Positions 52,962 to 60,651 of a DNA stretch of 64,000 nucleotides are shown here, piece by piece; position 1 is the first letter of the stretch; each line of letters begins with the position of its first letter. Origin of the DNA: an uncultured Alphaproteobacteria bacterium (GTDB taxonomy: Bacteria; Pseudomonadota; Alphaproteobacteria; HIMB59; GCA-002718135); contig CACGZD010000006.1 of assembly GCA_902577425.1 (NCBI GenBank), positions 1 to 64,000 on the forward strand, in the 5' to 3' direction. The notes beneath the pieces were generated by a model. It had not been told where the DNA came from, made no database searches, and saw only the letters and a program-made list of their open reading frames with translations. Made by a program: the position numbers and the translations under genes.

Positions 52962-54081
52962 TTTTTGGAATATAATTTTTAAAATTAAAAAACCCTTTAT
53001 TACAATATTGCCATGCAAATAGATCAATTTCCCTATACAAAAAATTTACTTTTGTAAGATTAATTAAATTTATAAAATCTAAATTCTCTCCCACATAGGG
53101 ATAAAAAATATAAAAATCTTCTTTTATCTTTTTGATATCATCTATGTTGATTATATCACAACTTATTGATTTTTTATTCAATCTATTTAATTGATCATTG
53201 ATTAAATCATTTTTAAAATTTATGACTTTTTTACACAAACTATTTTTTCTATTATCATTTTTAACAATAATTATTTTTTCAAATATTTTATCATTGTATT
53301 CACTATTTTCAAAAAAGAGGTTATTTTCAAATATTAAAAGTTTTTTACTTCCTTCTATTTTTTTATTTTTTAATTCTTTATTAATTATAGAATATTCTAT
53401 ATTTTCTTTTATAGGCAAAGCATTTTCATTAATTGCAATTTTTTTATATTTTTCATTGGTAAATTTTCTAATATTCCATTCTTTTGCAAGATAATGTTTT
53501 CCTTTTGTTTGTATCCCCGCTACCCATCTCCAACTTAATGTATTTGAAGCTGTATCTCCATCATATAAATATTTCATAAAAAATGCTGCCCCTAATTCCC
53601 AAGGCAAATTAAAGGTAAAAATCCAGATACTGGCAAACCACATTCGAGCATGATTATGTAGGTAATTACTCTCTTTTAATTCTTTTACCCAATCATTAAA
53701 GCATTCAATATTGCTATTGCCCTCAGTTACCTGAATATATTTTCTATTATCTTTGAATTCATCTTTCAGTTTTTTTAGATTTTTTAAATAATTTTTCCAA
53801 ACTTGTGGCCTTAACTCCAACCAACCTCTCCAATAAATTCTCCATAGAATTTCTTGAATAAACTTTTCAGAAGTAAGGTATGAATGTTTTTTTAAAGATT
53901 CTCTAATAACTTCATTTTCACTAAGAATTCCGTGAGTAATGTATGGAGACAAATTTGATGTTGTTGTTTTATTATCAATATCAAATTTAAAATTTCTTAA
54001 TTTAGAATAATTTATCAACTTTTCTTCAATAAAATATGTTAAATTTTTTTTTGCTTCAATTCTTGTAGGTTTAATTATCAT
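52942..54081 (-). CDS. Photolyase-like protein with N-terminal FAD domain only (NewPHL-like)
   Basis: 379 residues. Residues 1-230 form the FAD-binding photolyase domain: TSNLSPYITHG (41-51), QEILWRIYWRGWLELRPQVW (76-95), NHARMWFAS (143-151), YDGDTASNTLSWRWVAGIQT from 173. There is no N-terminal antenna domain. Instead residues 240-379 form an alpha/beta-looking region (KKLLIFENNLFF, YIFYPYVGENLDF). This layout resembles the NewPHL group or a circularly permuted photolyase. It probably repairs pyrimidine dimers. Minus strand, convergent with the DUF2256 gene and divergent from DUF2805. Confidence 0.83.
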   Translation of the reverse strand: MIIKPTRIEAKKNLTYFIEEKLINYSKLRNFKFDIDNKTTTSNLSPYITHGILSENEVIRESLKKHSYLTSEKFIQEILWRIYWRGWLELRPQVWKNYLKNLKKLKDEFKDNRKYIQVTEGNSNIECFNDWVKELKESNYLHNHARMWFASIWIFTFNLPWELGAAFFMKYLYDGDTASNTLSWRWVAGIQTKGKHYLAKEWNIRKFTNEKYKKIAINENALPIKENIEYSIINKELKNKKIEGSKKLLIFENNLFFENSEYNDKIFEKIIIVKNDNRKNSLCKKVINFKNDLINDQLNRLNKKSISCDIINIDDIKKIKEDFYIFYPYVGENLDFINLINLTKVNFLYREIDLFAWQYCNKGFFNFKNYIPKIIQKFC

Positions 54082-54171
54082 ATAATTATTTTATTAAATT
54101 TTGTTTATATTTATAAATTTTAAATAATAATCAATATAGAATTTTTTAATTTTGTTATTATATTGAAAGTA

Positions 54172-54405
54172 ATGAATAATAATATTGATTTAATTATCAA
54201 ATTAGCATGGCATGATAAATCATCATTTGAAAAAATTTTCAGATTATATGGCGTTTCTGAAAAAGAGGTCATTTTAATAATGAGAAAGAACCTGAAACCC
54301 AGTTCTTTTAGAATTTGGCGCAAGAGAGTATCTGGTAGAAAATCTAAACATGAAAAAAAATTTAAATTATTGGATAAGAAAAATAATTCTTATGAGTCAA
54401 TATAA
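54172..54405 (+). CDS. DUF2805/TIGR03643-type small protein
   Basis: 77 residues from ATG 54172; a TTG three codons earlier is possible. The family pattern LIIKLAWHDKSSFEKIF...YGVSEKEVILIMRKNLKPSSFRIWRKRVSGRKSKH is clear. The N-terminal half looks like a helix-turn-helix and the C-terminal half is strongly basic, so nucleic-acid binding is plausible. This family is typically found near DUF2256 and photolyase genes, matching this locus. It is divergent from the NewPHL-like gene. Confidence 0.88.
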   Translation: MNNNIDLIIKLAWHDKSSFEKIFRLYGVSEKEVILIMRKNLKPSSFRIWRKRVSGRKSKHEKKFKLLDKKNNSYESI

Positions 54406-54450
54406 TGACCGTTAGTTCCCTTTTTTTATATTTCAATTTAAAATAATTAA

Positions 54451-55140
54451 TTAAAGTTTTTTTTGGTTAATTACAACATCAACTAAAATAGCAATAAGAA
54501 GATTGAGCATTGTGATGGCACAAATAATAATAAAACTAAAAAAATAGATCCACGCCCACCAAAATATTTCTTGTAAAGGAAGCATGACAGTTTCCCAGCT
54601 TGATAGAGTTAAAACTTGAAATAAGGTAATTAATGATACTCCAACATCATTCCATCTTTCTGGAATATGACTTGCAAAGAGCATAGATCCAATTGTTGCA
54701 TAAATATAAAGTATAATAAAAAGCAATAATCCTACATAAAAAACTCTTTTTATAGAATCAATTAAAGCTTCAATTATCTTCTTTAGTTCTGGAATAGCTG
54801 ATATTAATCTTAATACTCTAAATACCCTTAATAATCTTAATAACAGAAAACTTGAATTGTTTGGAATTGGAATTAGAGATACTAAAACTATTAAAGTATC
54901 GAAGATATTCCATCCATTCTTAAAAAAATTAATTTTTTTTGGCTCACCTATAAATCTAATTAAAATTTCAATAACAAAAAAAATTGTGATTAAATAATCA
55001 AGTATTTTTATTGAATTTGCAATGTATGCATTTAATTCATATGTGCTAACTCCAAGTGTGATAGCATTTAAAATTATTATTGTAATAACAATAAATTGAA
55101 AAATTCTTGATGAATTTAATTTAAATAACAAATTTGACAT
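54451..55140 (-). CDS. Voltage-gated ion channel, NaChBac-like, with unusual filter
   Basis: 229 residues, six membrane helices, forming tetramers by family analogy. S4 carries Arg102, 105, 108 and 111 at three-residue steps (LRLLRVFRVLRLI). The pore loop is FQVLTLSSWETVMLP (174-188). In bacterial sodium channels the filter reads TLESW; here the key Glu is Ser180 and an acid appears two places after Ser181, at Glu183. The C-terminal coiled-coil tail found in NaChBac is missing. Conducted ion is therefore uncertain. Confidence 0.87.
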   Translation of the reverse strand: MSNLLFKLNSSRIFQFIVITIIILNAITLGVSTYELNAYIANSIKILDYLITIFFVIEILIRFIGEPKKINFFKNGWNIFDTLIVLVSLIPIPNNSSFLLLRLLRVFRVLRLISAIPELKKIIEALIDSIKRVFYVGLLLFIILYIYATIGSMLFASHIPERWNDVGVSLITLFQVLTLSSWETVMLPLQEIFWWAWIYFFSFIIICAITMLNLLIAILVDVVINQKKL

Positions 55141-55286
55141 TATAATTTATTTTATATTATACTTTTTTAATTGCTTTTCAATTATGACGCTTATGAGGAC
55201 AGTTATACCTTGTTTAAAATATTAATTAAAAGTTAAATAAATTAATCCATTTAAATTTTAACTTCATTGTGATAATTGAGGATATA

Positions 55287-56045
55287 ATGTCAAAAAATTT
55301 TGCAGTTTATCCAAGTTTATTAGAAAAAACTGTTTTTGTTACTGGTGGAGCTTTAGGTATTGGAGCGGAGATTGTAACAGCTTTTGCTAAACAAGGTTCG
55401 AAAGTTGGTTTTCTTGATTTGGATATAGAGGCTAGTAAAAAACTTGCAAAAAAGTTGGGAGATAATGTTCATTTTGAAATATGTGATTTAACTAGTATTT
55501 CAGCTATGCAGACATCGATGAAAAACTTAAAGAAACTGATAGGATCTGCTGATATTTTGATTAATAATGCAGCAAATGATGATCGTCACGATTGGAAAGA
55601 TGTAACAGAAGATTATTGGAATGAAAGATTATCAACAAATCTTCGTCACCAATTTTTTGCTATTCAGCATGTTGCTCCTGAAATGATAAAAAAAGGTGGA
55701 GGATCAATTATCAATATAGGTTCAAATTCTTGGTGGGAGGCGGGCGGTGGATTTCCAGCATATGCCACTGCCAAATCAGCAGTTCATGGATTAACTAGAA
55801 CAATGGCAAGAGATCTAGGTAAGCATCGTATTCGAGTTAATACTGTGGTTCCAGGATGGATTATGACCGATAGACAAAAAAAATTATGGGTTACTCCTGA
55901 AGCTTTAGAAAATCAACAAAAGCGTCAATGTCTACCAGATCTTATAGAGCCTGTTTATGTTGCTCGCATGGTTTTATTCTTAGCTTCAGATGATGCTTCA
56001 ATGTGTACAGCAAATAATTATATGGTTGAAGCTGGTTCAATTTAA
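55287..56045 (+). CDS. Short-chain dehydrogenase/reductase
   Basis: 252 residues from ATG 55287 with TTGAGG upstream; an earlier GTG gives an atypical N-terminus. Rossmann motif TGGALGIG, LINNAAND, catalytic SNSWWEAGG...YATAKSA (Ser, Tyr and Lys) and VVPGWIMTD. Oxidoreductase for an alcohol or sugar; closest shape is sugar/3-oxoacyl-type SDR. It stands alone on the plus strand, convergent with the cupredoxin. Confidence 0.9.
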   Translation: MSKNFAVYPSLLEKTVFVTGGALGIGAEIVTAFAKQGSKVGFLDLDIEASKKLAKKLGDNVHFEICDLTSISAMQTSMKNLKKLIGSADILINNAANDDRHDWKDVTEDYWNERLSTNLRHQFFAIQHVAPEMIKKGGGSIINIGSNSWWEAGGGFPAYATAKSAVHGLTRTMARDLGKHRIRVNTVVPGWIMTDRQKKLWVTPEALENQQKRQCLPDLIEPVYVARMVLFLASDDASMCTANNYMVEAGSI

Positions 56046-56054
56046 TAAAATTTT

Positions 56055-56552
56055 TTAATTGATATTGATTTTAGAAATCATACCACTTTCGTAATGACCA
56101 GGTACATTACAAGCAGCTTCTAGAATAAGATCAGTATTAAATTTCCATATTATTTCGCTACTCTTATTTGGTTCTAATAAAACACTATTTGAATGAGAGT
56201 GAGCCATGGAATGATTAGTTTTTGAAATTTCTTTCATCTTTTCATAATCAATTTTGTCTCCTAGTAAAATTTCGTTTTCCATCATTTCCATCATTTCAGG
56301 CTGATGGTTTAAATGCATTTTTTTTGTCGCTATATTAAATTCATGAACAAGTAATCCAAGATTTTTGACTAAGAATTTAATTGTTTCACCTTTTTTTATA
56401 TTTATTACATTTGGCTCAAAATAATTATCATACATTTTTATTTCAATAATCCTATCTACCTCAGAAGATTCACCTTTTTTACCTATATGATTCATAGAAG
56501 CTGCAAATCCTATATTAGGAATAAGAAAAAGTAAAAAAATAAGAATCTTCAT
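56055..56552 (-). CDS. Periplasmic cupredoxin-like copper protein
   Basis: 165 residues with a signal peptide (MKILIFLLFLIPNIGFAAS). Beta-sandwich pattern with candidate type I copper ligands His in LLVHEFNI, Cys-His-Met in AACNVPGHYESGM. An insertion rich in Met and His (KKMHLNHQPEMMEMM, NHSMAHSHSN) lies between the ligand sets and may bind more copper. Likely electron carrier or copper chaperone in the periplasm. Its upstream region abuts the tRNA-Thr-derived repeat. Confidence 0.88.
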   Translation of the reverse strand: MKILIFLLFLIPNIGFAASMNHIGKKGESSEVDRIIEIKMYDNYFEPNVINIKKGETIKFLVKNLGLLVHEFNIATKKMHLNHQPEMMEMMENEILLGDKIDYEKMKEISKTNHSMAHSHSNSVLLEPNKSSEIIWKFNTDLILEAACNVPGHYESGMISKININ

Positions 56553-56601
56553 AATATTTAATATCTAACTAGTTAATGAATTAAATATTTCAATATGAAA
56601 T

Positions 56602-56640
56602 ATTAATGGTGCCACAGGGCAGAATCGAACTGCCGGCTTA
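56602..56640. repeat. 39-bp direct repeat: displaced copy of the tRNA-Thr 3' half
   Basis: Identical over 39 bases to 57219-57257. It contains, on the minus strand, variable loop AAGCC, the T arm GGCAG-TTCGATT-CTGCC, acceptor strand CTGTGGC, discriminator A and CCA plus six flanking bases. The sequence beyond it lacks any partner acceptor strand, D arm or anticodon arm, so it is not a tRNA gene. This is the pattern of an attachment-site duplication. Confidence 0.92.
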
Positions 56641-56768
56641 ACCCTTGCTAAGTCTGGTATTTGAATTCTAATTTAATTACCTTTGCACAAATATCAGAAT
56701 CAATCACTTGTCTTTTAATCAGAATCATATTTAAAATGATATAGTTAATTATAATAATAGGAGAATTT

Positions 56769-57170
56769 ATGATTGAATCTGCAGGGGGAATGGTGCCCTT
56801 TTTGTGCCACGTATTTTTAATTTTATTCGGAGGTTTTTTTGGATTAAATTTTGCATTTAATAAGAATTTTGCTAGCAAAAATTTTGGGTTTGATAATATT
56901 CAGGCAACTTATATGGGTAGACCGTTAGGTTTTTTAATGACTGGATGTGTTGTGATGGCTTTTTTTGCATTGTTTGAAATAGCAGGAGTAACATCTGCTA
57001 ATGAAATATTTGGTGCTATATTTATATTCACTGTTTTAGCTTTTGTTTACAATATCTCATTAGTTATGAAAATCTTACCAACTCATGATGGTAATGATCA
57101 CCATATTAAAAATGCTATAAGACCATTAATTCCAATGATTGTAATTTTAATTAGGTATTTTAATTTATAA
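56769..57170 (+). CDS. Small polytopic membrane protein inside the tRNA-Thr repeat pair
   Basis: 133 residues, ATG with AGGAGAATTT upstream, three to four hydrophobic segments (about 8-30, 52-75, 80-102, 118-132). I do not recognise a family. It has an acidic/His patch HDGNDHH near residue 107. It is the only gene between the two 39-bp repeats, so it is the cargo if the segment is an element. A perfect hairpin follows 10 bases after its stop. Confidence 0.75.
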   Translation: MIESAGGMVPFLCHVFLILFGGFFGLNFAFNKNFASKNFGFDNIQATYMGRPLGFLMTGCVVMAFFALFEIAGVTSANEIFGAIFIFTVLAFVYNISLVMKILPTHDGNDHHIKNAIRPLIPMIVILIRYFNL

Positions 57171-57180
57171 TTATAAAAAT

Positions 57181-57210
57181 TAAATAGCACTCAAATTAGA
57201 GTGCTATTTA
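57181..57210. terminator. Perfect hairpin between membrane gene and tRNA-Thr
   Basis: TAAATAGCACTC (57181-57192) pairs with GAGTGCTATTTA (57199-57210), 12 pairs and a 6-base loop. It lies between two convergent 3' ends, with AT-rich flanks, and can serve both directions. Confidence 0.82.
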
Positions 57211-57223
57211 TATTCAAGATTAA

Positions 57224-57298
57224 TGGTGCCACAGGGCAGAATCGAACTGCCGGCTTATTCATTACCAATGAATTACTCTACCCCTGAGTTACTGCGGC
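57224..57298 (-). tRNA. tRNA-Thr (anticodon GGT)
   Basis: 75 bases including encoded CCA. Acceptor GCCGCAG pairs with CTGTGGC with one G-T; D stem ACTC/GAGT; anticodon stem ATTCA/TGAAT with loop TTGGTAA, anticodon GGT complementary to 57264-57266; T arm GGCAG-TTCGATT-CTGCC; discriminator A then CCA. It reads the Thr codon ACC (and ACT). Its 3' 39 bases are duplicated at 56602. Confidence 0.97.
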
Positions 57299-57383
57299 AC
57301 AATTAGCTAAATATCATGAGTACAAATTATTTGTTATAAAAAAAATAAAACAATGAGATTATTCACAAAATATTTGATGAAAT

Positions 57384-57866
57384 TTAATTTGCTAAATTTT
57401 CAACTATTTCAGTATTATTAGTAAAATTAAAAATTTTGGGAGAAATTTTAATTTTTGAAGAGCGATTACCTCCACCTAATATTACATAATCTCGATTCAT
57501 AATTTTTGAGTCAATCCATATTGGCAAATTATCTGGTAAAGTAAATGGAGTAACACCTCCTATTTCCATATTTGTTAATTTAATAGTTTCTGCAGCATTA
57601 GCGAAAGAAACCTTTCTTGCTTCTAATTTTTTTCTGATCACATTATTTATATTTAATTTATTTGTAGCTAACAATGCGCAGGTAACATATTTTAATTCAC
57701 CAGTTTTAGTTTTTACAATAATGGCGTTAACGGAGTCTTCAAGTTTAATATTATATTCTTTACAAAATACTTGGGTGTCCGCCATATTAGGATCACAGTC
57801 CATTATTTCAAATTCTATATTTGTACTTTCTAAAAACTTTCTTATTTGAGGGAGAGTATCTGTCAT
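57384..57866 (-). CDS. YbaK/ProX-family aminoacyl-tRNA deacylase
   Basis: 160 residues of the YbaK/EbsC editing fold: Lys in AIIVKTKTG, MEIGGVTPFTLPDNLPIWID and the terminal VILGGGNRSSKIKISP. It removes misacylated amino acids such as Cys or Ala from tRNA. It is upstream of the tRNA-Thr gene and downstream of the ACC deaminase on the same strand (spacer 31 bases). Exact tRNA specificity not readable. Confidence 0.87.
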   Translation of the reverse strand: MTDTLPQIRKFLESTNIEFEIMDCDPNMADTQVFCKEYNIKLEDSVNAIIVKTKTGELKYVTCALLATNKLNINNVIRKKLEARKVSFANAAETIKLTNMEIGGVTPFTLPDNLPIWIDSKIMNRDYVILGGGNRSSKIKISPKIFNFTNNTEIVENLAN

Positions 57867-57897
57867 TTAATTAATCTTATAGATAAATTAACAATCT

Positions 57898-58914
57898 TTA
57901 ACCATCCTTATAATAATAACTATATCCATTTATAGCTGGAGCTCCACCTAGATGAGCATATAAAATTTTAGATCCATCAGGAAAAAATTTCTTTTTAGCG
58001 AGATCAATTAAGCCTTGCATTGATTTTCCTTCATAAACTGGGTCAGTTATCATTCCTTCTGTTTTAGCTGCTAACCGAATTGCATCATTAGTTTCTTCAC
58101 TTGGTACTCCATAAGATGGGTAAGCATAATCAGGATTTATAATTATTTCATCATCCTTAATTTCTCTTCCAAGCTCAACTAGTTTAGCGGTATTAGAAAC
58201 AATTTGTTTAACTTGAGATCTTGTTTGCTCATAAGTTGCCGAAGCATCTATTCCTATGACACGGTCAGCTCTATTATCATCTGCAAAACCCACAATCATT
58301 CCAGCTTGAGTAGATCCTGTTACTACACACACAATAATGTAATCAAATTTAAATCCTAATTCCTTTTCTTGCTCTTTTACTTCTTCAGCAAAGCCTACAT
58401 AACCAAGTCCACCATATTTATGAACTGATGCTCCAGCTGGAATACCGTAAGGTTTCCCACCTTCATCTTTTATAGCTTGAATAGCTTCTTCATAACTTTT
58501 TCTAATACCTATATCAAAACCATCATTAACTAATCGGCTATCAGCGCCCATTAAACGAGTTAAAAGTATGTTGCCAACTCGATCATATACTCCATCATAA
58601 TGTGGAACCCACTTTTCCTGAACAAGTCTGCATTTCATTCCTATTTTAGCAGCTGTTGCTGCAACCATTCTAGTATGGTTGGATTGAACGCCGCCAATTG
58701 AAACTAAGGTATCAGCACCAGAATCAATTGCATCAGGAACAATATATTCAAGTTTTCTTAGTTTGTTTCCTCCAAAAGCTAAACCTGAATTACAGTCATC
58801 TCGCTTTGCATAAATTTCTAAATTACCTTGTAATTTTCTAGAAAGTCTCGGTAAATGCTCTATTGGTGTTACTCCAAAAGTTAATGGATATCGCTTAAAC
58901 TTTTTTAAATTCAT
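57898..58914 (-). CDS. acdS: 1-aminocyclopropane-1-carboxylate deaminase
   Basis: 338 residues, exactly the length of characterised ACC deaminases. All diagnostic positions agree: Lys51 (GGNKLRK, PLP), Ser78 (GGVQSNH), Tyr268, Tyr294 and Glu295 (DPVYEGKS) and Leu322 (AHLGGAP). Glu295 and Leu322 distinguish it from D-cysteine desulfhydrases. It converts ACC to 2-oxobutyrate and ammonia in the cytoplasm. In a marine bacterium ACC could come from algae, where it is an ethylene precursor or a compatible solute-like metabolite. Confidence 0.95.
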   Translation of the reverse strand: MNLKKFKRYPLTFGVTPIEHLPRLSRKLQGNLEIYAKRDDCNSGLAFGGNKLRKLEYIVPDAIDSGADTLVSIGGVQSNHTRMVAATAAKIGMKCRLVQEKWVPHYDGVYDRVGNILLTRLMGADSRLVNDGFDIGIRKSYEEAIQAIKDEGGKPYGIPAGASVHKYGGLGYVGFAEEVKEQEKELGFKFDYIIVCVVTGSTQAGMIVGFADDNRADRVIGIDASATYEQTRSQVKQIVSNTAKLVELGREIKDDEIIINPDYAYPSYGVPSEETNDAIRLAAKTEGMITDPVYEGKSMQGLIDLAKKKFFPDGSKILYAHLGGAPAINGYSYYYKDG

Positions 58915-58949
58915 TACTAACTAAATATCATATAATATATGATAAAACC

Positions 58950-59351
58950 ATGAAGATTAAAAAAATTGATTTATTCATATTAAGTATAAATATTCTTTTT
59001 TTTGTTTATTATTCTTTTCAACTTTTAGTTTTTACAGATGAATTTGCTATTAGGAATATTGGTGCATTTAACCATGCTATAGCAGGTTTATCAGAAATAT
59101 TAGGTATTATTTTTCTCTCATTATCAATAGGTTTAATTATAATTTTATATAAAGGAATAAAGAATCAACTACCATTATTTATAACAATATTGCTTATACA
59201 ATTAATTATTTCATTAAATTTTTGGAGATATATATTAACTAATAGTCCAGGTGAGACAGATCTTTTTACAATATCTATTAACGCATCAATCTTCTCTTTT
59301 TGTTCATTGCTAACAATATTATTTATTTTTAATAATAAAAAATATTTGTAG
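58950..59351 (+). CDS. Four-span membrane protein, unknown
   Basis: 133 residues with hydrophobic segments near 8-30, 42-66, 74-94 and 106-127. A conserved-looking loop TDEFAIRNIGAFNHAIAG follows the first helix. I do not recognise the family with certainty. It is 35 bases from the ACC deaminase start in the divergent direction and 29 bases before the DsbA-like gene. Confidence 0.65.
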   Translation: MKIKKIDLFILSINILFFVYYSFQLLVFTDEFAIRNIGAFNHAIAGLSEILGIIFLSLSIGLIIILYKGIKNQLPLFITILLIQLIISLNFWRYILTNSPGETDLFTISINASIFSFCSLLTILFIFNNKKYL

Positions 59352-59380
59352 AGAATTGAATTTTGTTTTAAATTAAAATT

Positions 59381-59977
59381 ATGAAAGAAATTGAATTTTG
59401 GTTTTCTATTGGAAGTACATATACTTATTTAACCGTTGAGAGAATTTTTTCTGTTGAAAAAGAAAATAATGTTAAATTTATTTGGAAACCTTTTAGCGTA
59501 AGACAAATAATGATTGAGATGGAAAATGTTCCTTTTACACCACCTCCAAAGAAAAATAAATCTGATTACATGTGGAGAGATATAGAAAGAAGAGCTAAAT
59601 TTTATGGATTTGAAGCAAAAGTTCCTGCGCCATACCCTCTAAAAGAATTTGATTTAGCAAATAAAATTGCAGTTTTAGGTATGGATCAAGAATGGGGTAT
59701 TCCTTATGTTAAAAAAACTTATCGAAGATGGTTTCAGCAAAGCTTGGAGCCAGCTTTAGAACCAAATGTTACTGAGATACTAAATCAACTAGAATTAGAT
59801 CCTATTAAAACTATAGAATTGGCAAAAAGTGAAAATATAAATCAAAAATATTTAAATCAAACTGAAATAGCGAAGAGTAAAAAAATTTTTGGTAGTCCAA
59901 CTTTTATTTATAACGATGAAGTTTTTTGGGGAGATGATAGACTTGAAGATTGCATTAAATGGTCAAATTTAAATTAA
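59381..59977 (+). CDS. DsbA-family 2-hydroxychromene-2-carboxylate isomerase-like protein
   Basis: 198 residues of the thioredoxin/GST-kappa superfamily. The start EIEFWFSIGSTYTYL has Ser in place of the DsbA cysteine, as in HCCA isomerases, with the glutathione-site region IFGSPTFIYNDEVFWGDDRLED at the C-terminus. It probably uses glutathione to isomerise an aromatic intermediate or acts as a GST-kappa-like enzyme. Cytoplasmic. Confidence 0.88.
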   Translation: MKEIEFWFSIGSTYTYLTVERIFSVEKENNVKFIWKPFSVRQIMIEMENVPFTPPPKKNKSDYMWRDIERRAKFYGFEAKVPAPYPLKEFDLANKIAVLGMDQEWGIPYVKKTYRRWFQQSLEPALEPNVTEILNQLELDPIKTIELAKSENINQKYLNQTEIAKSKKIFGSPTFIYNDEVFWGDDRLEDCIKWSNLN

Positions 59978-60012
59978 TTTATTTATATAGATTTCAAAAA
60001 CTTTAGATTTAA

Positions 60013-60516
60013 TTAATTTTCATAAGGTATAATTCTTATAGTGTTTCCATAAATAATAATTACTCTTTGATTGTTAGGAAGAGGATCTTTATCACCTTGT
60101 ACAAAAGCTTTATCCTGATTATTTTCACAACTCAAAGTACTTTCCCCACAATTATCAATATTAATAATATATTGAAAACCATCATGGTTTCCTAATGCAG
60201 CTTGTATTACTGATCCAGCTGCAGCACCGCCTACAGTACCAAAAACTATACCAATATCTTGACATTTAGTTCCGGCAACTTCTTCTTCTCCACAAATATG
60301 CGCTCCAAGCAAAGCTCCAATTAATCCTCCGGCAGTGGCACCAATCCAATCACTCTCTCCTTTAATTTTAACTGGTAAAGAAGTTTTGATAGTCCCATAT
60401 TCAACAGCTGTAACTTTTTGGGCATCTGTATTTTGAACAATCGTAGGTGAAGTATTAGAGCACGAATAAATAAATAATAGAGTTATAATAGTTATAAATT
60501 TAAACATATTAATCAT
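60013..60516 (-). CDS. Lipoprotein with glycine-zipper 2TM domain
   Basis: About 167 residues from ATG 60516; the track-independent choices are 60507 or a TTG at 60534. Signal sequence ends in a lipobox-like IYSC. Mature part has the glycine zipper WIGATAGGLIGALLGAHI...GIVFGTVGGAAAGSVIQAAL, as in SlyB/17-kDa antigens. Likely attached to the outer membrane. The start remains the least certain point. Confidence 0.82.
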   Translation of the reverse strand: MINMFKFITIITLLFIYSCSNTSPTIVQNTDAQKVTAVEYGTIKTSLPVKIKGESDWIGATAGGLIGALLGAHICGEEEVAGTKCQDIGIVFGTVGGAAAGSVIQAALGNHDGFQYIINIDNCGESTLSCENNQDKAFVQGDKDPLPNNQRVIIIYGNTIRIIPYEN

Positions 60517-60651
60517 AATAATAGTATACTTCAAAAAATGTTCAAATTAAGTTAACATATTAATTAGAATTTATTTAATTTTTTTTTATTATTTCATTAA
60601 CATGCATTCTATTATATTACCAAAAAATTGATTTTTCCTGATAAATAAAAT

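Larger units (their letters stand above)
56602..57257. mobile_element. Candidate one-gene island at tRNA-Thr, without integrase
   Basis: Two 39-bp direct repeats of the tRNA-Thr 3' half bound a 578-base interior (unit length 617 counting one repeat) holding one membrane-protein gene and a hairpin. In tRNA-targeted integration the element rebuilds the 3' end next to the tRNA body and pushes the old 3' end to the far side, exactly this layout. No integrase or terminal repeats are visible, so it would be non-autonomous or a remnant. Confidence 0.55.

Noticed and set aside
53198-53494. 98-codon plus frame inside the NewPHL-like gene
   Set aside because: Antisense to conserved coding sequence; hydrophobic because of T-rich complement.
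56608-56690. Second tRNA gene on the minus strand at the distal 39-bp repeat
   Set aside because: Only the T arm and 3' acceptor strand are present; no GCCRCAG-like 5' acceptor strand, D arm or anticodon loop can be found within 100 bases.
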